Assembly (NCBI GenBank): GCA_948664205.1
Contig: CAPNDH010000036.1
Span: 1 to 14,835, forward strand
Source of the DNA: an uncultured Clostridia bacterium
Lineage (GTDB): Bacteria; Bacillota; Clostridia; TANB77; CAG-508
DNA length: 14,835 bases
Direction of reading: 5' to 3'
The notes below the pieces were generated by a model. That model ran no database searches and was not told where the DNA came from. It was given only the letters and a program-made list of their open reading frames with translations. Every line of letters begins with the position of its first letter. The first letter of the stretch is position 1. Position numbers and translations under genes: made by a program. Positions 1 through 6,551 of this stretch are shown piece by piece.

Positions 1-258
1 CAAAAATATAAAAAAATTCTCAAAAAAAGTGTCCAAAAACTTGACATAGATCCAACAAGACTTAACAAAGAATTTGAAATAGAATTTTATGAATTATTTT
101 CAAAAAATGTGAATGAAAATGAGGAAGAAATTGAAATAAAATTGAACAAAGAAAAACAAAAATTGATTAGATTAGTTGCTGTAAAAGATAACAAAACTTT
201 TTCAAAATCAAAGAAAGAAAATTATAAAATAGGTGCAGTAATTAGTAATCAAAAATGA
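1..258 (+). CDS. C-terminal end of an unidentified Lys-rich protein (partial)
   Basis: Frame 1 is open from the first base to a TGA at 256-258 and gives 85 codons; the start lies upstream of the window. The product is strongly charged (many K and E), has no hydrophobic segment and ends in ISNQK. I recognise no domain. The base and codon composition match the neighbouring AT-rich genes, which favours real coding sequence. It is followed by inverted repeats rather than a clear T-tailed terminator. Confidence 0.5.
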   Translation, partial: QKYKKILKKSVQKLDIDPTRLNKEFEIEFYELFSKNVNENEEEIEIKLNKEKQKLIRLVAVKDNKTFSKSKKENYKIGAVISNQK

Positions 259-266
259 AAAAGTTA

Positions 267-371
267 GAGGAAAAATTCAAAATAAATACAATTTTTGTAC
301 TCCTATATATTTCCTAACAAGCACTGAATTTTTCCTCCCTAGTCAAAATTCGAAATTAGGGACTAAGTCCC
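267..371. repeat. Nested inverted repeats before the 110-aa gene
   Basis: A 13-bp perfect inverted repeat (267-279 with 325-337, GAGGAAAAATTCA and its complement) encloses 45 bases. Next to it TCCCTA (336-341) can pair with TAGGGA (357-362), and GGGACT-A-AGTCCC (359-371) forms a separate perfect palindrome that shares bases with the previous stem, so these two cannot form together. There is no strong T-run, so this is not a clear terminator. It may be a leader structure for the gene at 401 or a remnant repeat. Confidence 0.4.
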
Positions 372-400
372 AAGCCCTTTATAAAATAATGAAAGGATAG

Positions 401-733
401 ATGAAAATGATATTAAGAAATAATAGTGAAGATGTAAAAGTTTTAGTAAGATATTTTGAAAGTTTAAGTATAGAAAATAGATTAAAATTAAGCATAATTG
501 TTATACAAAGTGATTTGATAAAACTAAAAGTTAATAAAGAAAAGTTAGTTGATATATTAAAGAATTTCTTATGTGTTTTTGATAAAAATTATAATAAAAA
601 TACGATGATTTCTTATAAAGATAATATGGATGTTTTTATATTAGCAAAAGTAATGGAGATGAATGAAAAAGAAAAATTAAATTTTGTTTTTGAAATAATG
701 TATATTGTTTATTGTAGTATTATAGAAAATTAG
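401..733 (+). CDS. Hypothetical 110-aa helical protein
   Basis: The ORF starts with ATG after an AAAGGA ribosome binding site at 392-397; a second ATG two codons later (407) has equally good or better spacing. The product is Lys/Glu/Ile-rich, predicted mostly helical, without signal peptide or clear membrane segment, although the last 20 residues (around FEIMYIVYCSII) are quite hydrophobic. I do not recognise a family. It lies 142 bp after the truncated upstream gene and 133 bp before the micro-protein operon, so it is probably a single transcription unit or the tail of one. Codon use is like its neighbours. Confidence 0.6.
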   Translation: MKMILRNNSEDVKVLVRYFESLSIENRLKLSIIVIQSDLIKLKVNKEKLVDILKNFLCVFDKNYNKNTMISYKDNMDVFILAKVMEMNEKEKLNFVFEIMYIVYCSIIEN

Positions 734-744
734 CAGGGAAATTA

Positions 745-773
745 TTGAAATGTTAGCAAAATTGTGTTAATAT
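745..773 (+). promoter_or_regulatory. Candidate sigma-A promoter of the micro-protein operon
   Basis: TTGAAA (745-750) is separated by 17 bases from TAATAT (768-773). It lies about 95 bp before the first micro-gene. A 10-bp palindrome GACAATTGTC at 839-848, just before the ribosome binding site, could be an operator. The evidence is motif similarity only. Confidence 0.4.
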
Positions 774-866
774 AATTATATATAAATTTAGTAGAAATTC
801 TCTTGTTCTACTTTAAGGCAGGCATTAATAAGTAAAAAGACAATTGTCAAGAAAGGAGAAAAAAGA

Positions 867-1037
867 ATGGCTAGTGAATTACATCAATACGATGGATATG
901 CTGGAAAACCAATTTTTTATGTAAGGAAAAATTACAGTACATATTATGATGCTCCTACTGATAGGCAATGTACTGTACCGATTCGGGACATTACTGAAGT
1001 GAAACGAGAATTGCAACAAAAATATGGAGGTGCTTAA
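867..1037 (+). CDS. Micro-protein of 56 aa, first gene of a three-gene operon
   Basis: ATG at 867 follows a strong AAAGGAG site (852-858). The product begins MASELHQYDGYAGKP and ends QQKYGGA. It is polar and Tyr-rich, with one Cys and no signal or membrane segment. No family is recognised. The stop codon is two bases before the next start, and the last codons (GGA GGT) form the ribosome binding site of that gene, so the two are translationally coupled. Codon 40 is CGG (984-986), which is rare in this window; a +1 shift there would hit a stop within six codons, so it is evidently read in frame. The tiny, tightly packed genes look like phage or plasmid accessory genes, but nothing proves this. 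Confidence 0.6.
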   Translation: MASELHQYDGYAGKPIFYVRKNYSTYYDAPTDRQCTVPIRDITEVKRELQQKYGGA

Positions 1038-1039
1038 AA

Positions 1040-1189
1040 ATGAAAGACGAAGGTGTACGACAAAACATAAGGAAAAGAAACAAAGGAAATTCGTTTTATG
1101 ATGTTATGGAACAAAGAAACTATAAGGAAAAACGGGAATATCAGCTAGTTGCAGGTCTAACGAAGGCAGAATTTAAAAGTAGGAAATAA
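1040..1189 (+). CDS. Basic micro-protein of 49 aa, second gene of the operon
   Basis: ATG at 1040 is preceded by GGAGGTG (1026-1032) located inside the upstream gene. The product is highly basic (Arg and Lys rich, e.g. RQNIRKRNKGN and the C-terminal FKSRK), which would suit nucleic-acid binding, but I see no known domain. It ends in TAA at 1187-1189, and its last codons (AGG AAA) serve as the Shine-Dalgarno of the next gene two bases further on. Codon 32 is CGG (1133-1135), again with no room for a +1 shift because a stop would follow after four codons. Confidence 0.55.
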   Translation: MKDEGVRQNIRKRNKGNSFYDVMEQRNYKEKREYQLVAGLTKAEFKSRK

Positions 1190-1190
1190 T

Positions 1191-1352
1191 ATGGTGGTAA
1201 TACTACTAGTAATATTAATATCGCTATGTGTATTAGATGTTGTGATAAACAAACTTAACCCAACTCCAAGAATGAAAGACAAAGAAGAAGAAAAAAAGTT
1301 TTCCAGAACAATATGCAAAACCAAAAAGATGTATGAAATGTGTTTAAGATAA
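1191..1352 (+). CDS. Small single-pass membrane protein of 53 aa, third gene of the operon
   Basis: ATG at 1191 starts one base after the preceding stop codon. Residues 2-19 (VVILLVILISLCVLDVVI) form one strong transmembrane helix; the remainder is a short basic and acidic tail containing KDKEEEKK and two Cys. The positive tail suggests it stays in the cytoplasm. No family is recognised. The size and topology recall small membrane proteins of phages or type I toxins, but an operon position behind two soluble micro-proteins argues against a simple stand-alone toxin. A terminator-like hairpin begins six bases after the stop codon. The open frame on the opposite strand across this region is a shadow. 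Confidence 0.55.
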   Translation: MVVILLVILISLCVLDVVINKLNPTPRMKDKEEEKKFSRTICKTKKMYEMCLR

Positions 1353-1357
1353 GCCAA

Positions 1358-1382
1358 AAGAGGTCGCAAATTGCGGCCTCTT
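1358..1382 (+). terminator. Terminator-like hairpin after the micro-protein operon
   Basis: Two 12-base arms (1358-1369 and 1371-1382) pair perfectly apart from one G-T wobble around a single central A; in RNA the loop would open further. The following bases are not a clean T-run, so termination may be weak. Its core AGGTCGCAAATTGCG (1361-1375) also occurs, on the opposite strand, in the palindrome inside the ORF6N gene at 2230-2256. Confidence 0.5.
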
Positions 1383-1482
1383 AACCATTCTACTATTCAA
1401 TTTTAGGTGATATTTTTCAATCTATATGTAAACCTCCATCTTATTAATTATATTCTAGTGTAATATAAATTTTAATTTGATA

Positions 1483-1511
1483 TATACAAGTTATGAGATA
1501 TATGCTATACT
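1483..1511 (+). promoter_or_regulatory. Weak candidate promoter before the nine-codon leader ORF
   Basis: TATACA (1483-1488), 17 bases, TATACT (1506-1511). The -35 box matches the consensus at four of six positions and the -10 box at five. It would transcribe the possible leader ORF at 1568 and the structured region behind it. Similar boxes arise by chance in such AT-rich DNA. Confidence 0.3.
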
Positions 1512-1567
1512 AATTTCAACAGTTGATTAGTCAAATATTTTTTTGAGCACAATGTGGGAGGAACACT

Positions 1568-1597
1568 ATGAAAAATAGGCGAAATTTTCGCATATAA
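1568..1597 (+). CDS. Possible nine-residue Arg-rich leader peptide
   Basis: ATG at 1568 is six bases behind GGGAGG (1556-1561), one of the best ribosome binding sites in the window. It encodes MKNRRNFRI and stops at TAA (1595-1597). The three Arg codons are AGG, CGA and CGC, the last two rare here. The body contains the palindrome GCGAAATTTTCGC (1579-1591), and CCTCCT follows the stop at once (1598-1603) and could pair with the GGAGG of its own binding site. That arrangement resembles a translated leader with a self-sequestering site. No obvious structural gene follows closely; the ORF6N gene has its own promoter about 300 bp away. It could also be a chance motif. Confidence 0.3.
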   Translation: MKNRRNFRI

Positions 1598-1608
1598 CCT
1601 CCTAAAAC

Positions 1609-1745
1609 GCTCCATAAGTGCGACTTTAACAAGTCGCAGTGAATAGTTAATATTTAATAATGAATAGTAAATAATTATAATTAGTTGCCAAGAGCACTTA
1701 TGTACTATTCACTATTAACTATTCATTTTTCATTATTCACTACAT
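1609..1745. repeat. Dispersed palindromic repeat, copy 1
   Basis: The element starts near GCTCCATAAGTGCGA. An 8-bp stem TGCGACTT/AAGTCGCA (1619-1626 and 1631-1638) carries a TAAC loop. It is followed by degenerate GTGAATAGT/ACTATTCAC modules arranged as an imperfect inverted repeat (about 1638-1668 against 1704-1741), with the sequence CATAAGTGC (1613-1621) returning inverted at 1694-1702. A second copy in opposite orientation lies at 14526-14654. The rest of the gene-free stretch 1383-1897 is AT-rich and shows no further gene. Confidence 0.7.
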
Positions 1746-1897
1746 ATTTTATTCTTATTTTATTATTAGTCAATTTTTTCACTTTCAATAAATATATAAA
1801 ATTCTTTATATTTTAATATGATAGCAAGTTTGTATTCTTAACTATTAACTACTATTCCTATAAATTAATAAAAAATATATAAATAATAGTAAATAGC

Positions 1898-1932
1898 TTG
1901 ACTTTTACAAACAAACGTTTTAAAATTTGTAA
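1898..1932 (+). promoter_or_regulatory. Sigma-A promoter of the ORF6N gene, with overlapping inverted repeat
   Basis: TTGACT (1898-1903), 17 bases, TAAAAT (1921-1926). A 7-bp inverted repeat TTACAAA (1905-1911) / TTTGTAA (1926-1932) spans the spacer and the -10 box and could be an operator, perhaps for autoregulation. The TTG in the -35 box is an alternative start in frame with the gene, which this promoter makes very unlikely. Confidence 0.6.
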
Positions 1933-1954
1933 GATAAGAAAAGGATGTGAAACT

Positions 1955-2914
1955 ATGGAAGAAAATAAATTAGTAATTCAAAACGAATTATCAAATGAAG
2001 ATATAAAAAATTTAATATATACTATAAGAGGAAAACAAGTAATACTAGATAGTGATGTTGCAATGTTATATCACTATACTACTAAAAGGATAAATGAAAC
2101 TGTGAATAGAAATAAACAAAGATTTCCAGAAAATTTCTGTTTTCAATTAACCGATGAAGAATATGAATCTTTAAGGTGCAAAAATGTCACCTTAAACCAA
2201 GATACTATACAAGAAAATATTGATAATTCTTTAAGGTCGCAATTTGCGACCTTAAACGAAAACATAGGTAGAGGCAAGCATCGTAAATATCTACCTTATG
2301 CGTTTACAGAGCAAGGAATAGCTATGTTATCAGGACTATTAAAAAATGATATAGCTATTCAAGTAAGTATAAATATTATGAATGCATTTGTTGAAATGCG
2401 AAAATTTTTAATGATTAATGGACAAGTATTCGAAAGATTAACAAATGTAGAATATCAATTACAAGAACATAATAAAAAATTTGATGAAGTTTTTAATCAA
2501 CTTCAATTAGAAGAAAATATCAAACAAAGAATATTTTTTGATGGTCAAATATATGATGCATATAGCTTGATTATAGATATCATAAAAAAGGCAAATAGCA
2601 AGATTTTAATTATAGATAATTATATTGATGACAGTGTTTTGAAAATGTTGTCCAAAAAGAAAAATAATGTAGAAGTTGTTATTTTAACATCTGATAAAAG
2701 CAATATTGAAAATTTAGATATTAAAAAATTTAATAAAGAATATCCTGTTCTAAAAGTTGCAAAAACTAATAAATTTCATGATAGATTTATTATAATATAT
2801 AACAAAGAAATGTATCATTTAGGAGCTTCTATAAAAGATTTGGGAAAGAAATGTTTTGCAATTAATAGAATTGAAGACATTGAGATTATAGAAAAAATTA
2901 TTAACAAAAAATAA
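1955..2914 (+). CDS. ORF6N-domain protein with PLD-like C-terminal domain
   Basis: I start at ATG 1955 (319 aa) because AAAAGGA precedes it at good spacing. An upstream in-frame TTG lies inside the promoter. Residues about 17-125 match the ORF6N domain of phage and accessory regulators (IRGKQVILDSDVAMLY, RFPENFCFQL, YLPYAFTEQGIAMLS). A coiled region follows (about 155-190). Residues 195-319 resemble the PLD-like half found behind ORF6N in many Firmicutes, with KFHDRFIIIY (273-282) and YHLGASIKDLGKKCF (287-301). Such proteins are thought to bind DNA and occur in prophages and defence islands; their biochemical role is not settled. Odd: residues 71-81 and 91-101 (SLRCKNVTLN, SLRSQFATLN) are a 20-codon tandem duplication, and each copy is palindromic in the DNA. 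The gene ends in a shared bidirectional terminator. Confidence 0.85.
   Translation: MEENKLVIQNELSNEDIKNLIYTIRGKQVILDSDVAMLYHYTTKRINETVNRNKQRFPENFCFQLTDEEYESLRCKNVTLNQDTIQENIDNSLRSQFATLNENIGRGKHRKYLPYAFTEQGIAMLSGLLKNDIAIQVSINIMNAFVEMRKFLMINGQVFERLTNVEYQLQEHNKKFDEVFNQLQLEENIKQRIFFDGQIYDAYSLIIDIIKKANSKILIIDNYIDDSVLKMLSKKKNNVEVVILTSDKSNIENLDIKKFNKEYPVLKVAKTNKFHDRFIIIYNKEMYHLGASIKDLGKKCFAINRIEDIEIIEKIINKK
2170..2256. repeat. Two tandem palindromes inside the ORF6N coding sequence
   Basis: Copy one pairs 2170-2178 (TTTAAGGTG) with 2188-2196 around nine bases. Copy two is an almost unbroken 27-base palindrome, with arms 2230-2242 and 2244-2256 around one central T. The copies are 60 bp apart, exactly 20 codons, so the duplication keeps the reading frame. 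They encode SLRCKNVTLN and SLRSQFATLN. In mRNA copy two would form a very stable hairpin in mid-gene. Confidence 0.85.
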
Positions 2915-2940
2915 AAAAGCGAAAATTCGCTTTTTTATTT
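2913..2940. terminator. Bidirectional terminator between convergent genes
   Basis: AAAAAAGCGAA (2913-2923) pairs with its perfect complement at 2926-2936. T-runs follow on both strands. It overlaps the stop codon of the ORF6N gene and lies just beyond the stop of the minus-strand surface operon, so it serves both. Confidence 0.85.
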
Positions 2941-2941
2941 T

Positions 2942-4564
2942 TTACTTAGAGTGTCTTCCTTTTCCACGTTTTTTAGTAGGTTCGTCATCATAATCTGCGT
3001 ATAAATCATCTACTGTTGGTTTTTTATCTTTCTTAGTTTCTGATATTTCTTTTTGGGTTTCTGTTTCTTCTTGTTTTGCTTCTTTTTCTTTTGTTTCTAC
3101 TTCTTTATTTGTATTTATTTCAGTCTCTTTAACTTCTTCTTGGTTTTCTTCTTTATTTTCTTCTTCGCTATTTTCTAGGTTATCATTATACACATAATCA
3201 ATTTCTGCGCTACTATTTCCTTTTACATATCTTACAATTAGTATTACAATTGCAACTAAAACTACTAATGCTATTAAAGCACATATTAGTATTGATTTCA
3301 TGTTTAATTCTTTTTTTGCTTCTTCTACGGCTAATTTATTTGCTGTTATTGTATATGTTGCAATTTGTTCTCCATCTGCTGATGTTACCATTATTGTTAT
3401 TATGTGTTCTCCTAATTCAGTCAAATTTTCATTCCCGATTATTTCAACTGTTGCTCCCTCTTCGTTTGCTATTGCTTCTATTTGTAATTGGTCTAATTCT
3501 TTGAATTCTATTTCATAATTAAATTTAGATGGAGAAAAGTCTTTTAGTTCTGCTCCTTTTATAACTAAACTTGAAAGTCCTAAACCTTCTTTTTCTTCAT
3601 TTGTTACTGTTATTTTATATACTTTTGTTGTTCCATTTTCTGCTGTTACTGTAATTGAAATTATATTTTCGCCTATTTTAATTTCTTCATTGCCTTCTAC
3701 TTTTACTGTTGCTTTGCTATCTTCTGCTTCTGCATTTATTCTTAAACTTTGTTCTTTGTAATTTGTTAATTTTGCTGTATATTCTGTAACATTTGCTGAA
3801 AATGCTGGTGTTAACTCTACTCCTTCTATACTTAAAGATTGTAAATTTGTGTTGTTTGATTTTTCTTCTTTTTCTTCTGGTTTTGTTTCTGTTACTAAAT
3901 CTCTTGAAACATATTTTGTTTGTCCATTATATGTTACTCTATACCATACATAACCATTTACTCTTTGGCTAGATGTTCCTGTTAGTTTTAATTCCGTTCC
4001 TTTTGATATTTTAGTAGCACTGCTAGAAGTTGACCAACTTGAACGTAAGTTTATATCTCCAGTTGCATATACTGTTTTATTTGCTGATGTGAATTTTGGC
4101 TCTGTAACTGTTGTAGTTCCACCACTGTTACCTCCTGAAGAACCTCCATTGTTTCCGCCAGTTGAACCGCCTTGATTTCCACCTGTTGATGGTGCTTTTA
4201 CTGTAATTTTTATAGTTTTAGTTCCAGTTATTGGATTTTCTTCTATATCTCCTAAACCTTCTGATGCTGGTGTAACTGATACCGTTATTGTTCCTGCAGA
4301 CTTAGCCGTTAAATTAACTGTTTTTGTATCATTTTGAAGAAATACACTATATGCACTTAATGTTGCATTATTAGCACTTATATTAACTTTTCCATACGCA
4401 TTATTTCCCTTTATATAAACTGTTATTGTATCTCCTACATTTATACTACTTAAAGATGCTGATACTTCAAAACTACCCGCTGCATAAGTTTTTGTATATA
4501 AACTACATGTTACTATAAATATAAAAATTGCAATTAACAAAACTACCATTTTATTTTTTTTCAT
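2942..4564 (-). CDS. Membrane-anchored surface protein with Ig-like, SH3 and cadherin-like domains
   Basis: 540 aa; ATG follows AGGAGG at good spacing. Order of parts: signal peptide (1-29, cleavage near TYAAG); Ig-like beta domain (about 31-123, INVGDTITVYI); Gly/Ser/Asn-rich linker (126-150); bacterial SH3-like domain (about 160-225, INLRSSWSTSSS, YVWYRVTYNGQTKYV); two cadherin-like beta-sandwich repeats (about 239-322 and 329-409, LQSLSIEGVEL and LSSLVIKGAEL starts, YKITVT/YTITAN ends); one membrane helix (422-447); and an acidic, Lys/Glu-rich cytoplasmic tail of about 90 residues ending in a basic KKRGKGRHSK. The SH3 part probably binds cell wall, and the helix fixes the protein in the membrane. 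It is the second gene of the operon, 24 bp behind the glucosaminidase, so a joint role in wall remodelling is a fair inference. Its Ig-like N-terminus is not an evident cohesin. Confidence 0.85.
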   Translation of the reverse strand: MKKNKMVVLLIAIFIFIVTCSLYTKTYAAGSFEVSASLSSINVGDTITVYIKGNNAYGKVNISANNATLSAYSVFLQNDTKTVNLTAKSAGTITVSVTPASEGLGDIEENPITGTKTIKITVKAPSTGGNQGGSTGGNNGGSSGGNSGGTTTVTEPKFTSANKTVYATGDINLRSSWSTSSSATKISKGTELKLTGTSSQRVNGYVWYRVTYNGQTKYVSRDLVTETKPEEKEEKSNNTNLQSLSIEGVELTPAFSANVTEYTAKLTNYKEQSLRINAEAEDSKATVKVEGNEEIKIGENIISITVTAENGTTKVYKITVTNEEKEGLGLSSLVIKGAELKDFSPSKFNYEIEFKELDQLQIEAIANEEGATVEIIGNENLTELGEHIITIMVTSADGEQIATYTITANKLAVEEAKKELNMKSILICALIALVVLVAIVILIVRYVKGNSSAEIDYVYNDNLENSEEENKEENQEEVKETEINTNKEVETKEKEAKQEETETQKEISETKKDKKPTVDDLYADYDDEPTKKRGKGRHSK

Positions 4565-4588
4565 ATTATATTTCCTCCTAGAAATTAA

Positions 4589-6511
4589 TTATATCTCAAT
4601 TCTTTTACTTCCCATTATATAATTCATTATTCTTATATAATCAAATGAATCTACTTTTCCATCTTTATTAGCATCTGCTGCTATTTTTTCTAAATCACTT
4701 GGTTTCTTTTTTCCCATTATATAATTCATTATTCTTATATAATCAAATGAGTCTACCTTTCCATCACTATTAGAATCTCCAAGTTTTACAACTGAATATG
4801 TTTTATTATCAATTGTAATTGTATATCCTGTACCTATTTGACCTGTTGTTACTACTTCTCCATTTGCTTTTTTTATAACTGCATTAGAATATTGAGCTTG
4901 TATATTCTCTACTGCTGTATATGGCTCACAAATTAAATTTGACTCCTCTATTTTAAATTTATCATTAGTAGCCATAAGTTCTAAATACTTTGAAGCGACA
5001 TATCCTTGTGTTCCACTTGAAGTAATTACTCTATCCCAATATAAATCATTTAAGTAATATTTATTTTTTTCTATTCTTGTTACTATTTGTCCCATTGCCA
5101 AATAATCTTTTACAATTGTTCCACTTGTTCCTGGTCCATTTCTTAAACTTACACCTGAGCCTGTTAATTTAACTGTTTCATTACATGTTATTATATCATT
5201 TATTTGTTCAACATAGTCAGTTGCTATATATCCTTTTGTTCCGTCTGATAAGACTATTTTATCCCATTTATTATTTCCAATAAATGTTGTTCCTATCTCT
5301 ATTCTTAAAAATTTTTCACCTGCACTTATTGTTCTCAAAGCCTTATAAGATGTTCCTGCATTTTCTCTTACACATACATTTGTATGTCCTGCTTTTATTT
5401 GAGCATTTTGCGTAACAATATGTTCTGAACCTGGTTCTAGACATCTCGTTGAAGGCATATTTTCATATACTGGAATTATAAATTCTATAGCATTATTTAA
5501 AAATCCTAATTTCGAATATGTTTCTCTCATTGTTACACTTTCTGATTTTGGTGCAAATATATTTTGCTGATATTGGTGGTAAAACATACTTCCTCTATCA
5601 TCTACATCATATTTTTGTAAGTATAATGTATCTTGTCCAATATTTATATATTTACTAGCAAGTTCTTTTGCTCCTGCTTTTATAGAAATTTCTGGATTTG
5701 TCCATCCTTTATCTTTAGCATTTTTTAATCCATTTCTAACGGTAAGATCTTTATCTCCATTTCCTCCAGTTGCCCCTATATTTAAAAAATTATAATATCC
5801 TATATATTCTGCTGTATATGTACCTGATGCTGTTCCACTTGCTGTTGCACCTGCCCCTTGTTCTTGTCTTATTCTTGATGCTAAATGATATGGGCTAATT
5901 CCCGCTTCTTGTGCTGCTTCATAAATTATTTGTGCATATGATTTATTTATTGTTGCTTTTGATCCAGTTGTTGTAGTATATGTAACTGTATTTCCACTCA
6001 TATAGCCAATTCTTGATGTTATAGCTTGTACACCTGATAAAGTTTGAGTTGTTTCATTAAATGCTAAATTTTCGAATTGAAATATATAGTCATCATTTAT
6101 CCAGTTTCTAGGATCCATGGTATATGCTACTATTGCTTCTGATGCACATACCCAACTTCCTGAATCTTGTGGTTTATTTCCACATGTTGAACATACCCAT
6201 GAACTTATACTACCTTTTGGTACTAAGCTTCTAGTATGTGTTTCTACAGTTTCATTATATAATACTTTATTCCAATCTAAGTTAGTATAATGTATTTTTA
6301 TATTCCAATTAGGGTGTGCTGCTTTCACTTTTTCTATTAGTTCTTTATAGCCAGGGTATTTAGATATTTTAGCACTATCATATGCTTCTCTTGTTTGTGC
6401 TGCATATACAGTTTTTGTATTTATTAAATTTATAAATATATATATTACTAAAGTTAGAATAGTTAAAATTCCAATTGTCCTTTTTCCTAATATTTTTAAT
6501 CTATTTTTCAC
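4589..6511 (-). CDS. Secreted N-acetylglucosaminidase (GH73-like) with two SH3 domains and a dockerin
   Basis: 640 aa with a GTG start; AAGGAGG lies seven bases upstream. Signal peptide 1-38 (ends VYAA). The catalytic region about 50-355 fits peptidoglycan glucosaminidases of the LytD/GH73 type: AHPNWNIKIHYTNLDW, YHLASRIRQEQGAG with the likely catalytic Glu217, YYNFLNIGA, and a late YINIGQDTLYLQKY. Two SH3-like wall-binding domains follow (about 368-437 and 445-513). The C-terminus is a type I dockerin with two calcium loops of form DxNxDGxxDxxD (579-590 and 613-624). Residues 105-122 add an insert with Cys107, Cys110 and Cys122 (CSTC...WVC) that could form a disulphide or bind metal. The enzyme should cut glycan strands outside the cell; the dockerin implies docking onto a cohesin protein, none of which is visible here. 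Confidence 0.88.
   Translation of the reverse strand: MKNRLKILGKRTIGILTILTLVIYIFINLINTKTVYAAQTREAYDSAKISKYPGYKELIEKVKAAHPNWNIKIHYTNLDWNKVLYNETVETHTRSLVPKGSISSWVCSTCGNKPQDSGSWVCASEAIVAYTMDPRNWINDDYIFQFENLAFNETTQTLSGVQAITSRIGYMSGNTVTYTTTTGSKATINKSYAQIIYEAAQEAGISPYHLASRIRQEQGAGATASGTASGTYTAEYIGYYNFLNIGATGGNGDKDLTVRNGLKNAKDKGWTNPEISIKAGAKELASKYINIGQDTLYLQKYDVDDRGSMFYHQYQQNIFAPKSESVTMRETYSKLGFLNNAIEFIIPVYENMPSTRCLEPGSEHIVTQNAQIKAGHTNVCVRENAGTSYKALRTISAGEKFLRIEIGTTFIGNNKWDKIVLSDGTKGYIATDYVEQINDIITCNETVKLTGSGVSLRNGPGTSGTIVKDYLAMGQIVTRIEKNKYYLNDLYWDRVITSSGTQGYVASKYLELMATNDKFKIEESNLICEPYTAVENIQAQYSNAVIKKANGEVVTTGQIGTGYTITIDNKTYSVVKLGDSNSDGKVDSFDYIRIMNYIMGKKKPSDLEKIAADANKDGKVDSFDYIRIMNYIMGSKRIEI
4610..4776 (-). 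repeat. Near-identical tandem DNA repeat encoding the dockerin calcium loops
   Basis: About 65 bases starting at 4610 recur at 4712, offset by 102 bp (34 codons), with few differences. Both encode DGKVDSFDYIRIMNYIMG. Identity is high at silent positions too, which points to recent duplication or gene conversion. Confidence 0.85.
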
Positions 6512-6551
6512 TTTAATTCCTCCTTAAATTTTGACAATTTTCTACAATAGA

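Noticed and set aside
1157..1369. Minus-strand ORF of 70 aa across the micro-protein operon
   Set aside because: No ribosome binding site; it is the shadow of the 49- and 53-codon genes, which have coupled ribosome binding sites.
1638..1745. CRISPR array because of recurrent GTGAATAGT words
   Set aside because: The units are unequal, in inverted arrangement and without regular unique spacers; they form a palindrome.
3250..3518. Plus-strand hydrophobic ORFs opposite the surface protein gene
   Set aside because: They arise from complementary Lys/Glu-rich coding sequence, lack ribosome binding sites and have low-complexity Leu content.
2942..4564. Cohesin domain in the Ig-like N-terminus that would bind the neighbouring dockerin
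   Set aside because: VGDTITVYI is shared by many Ig-like folds; the longer cohesin pattern with its YDP-like segment is not visible, so no cohesin is called.
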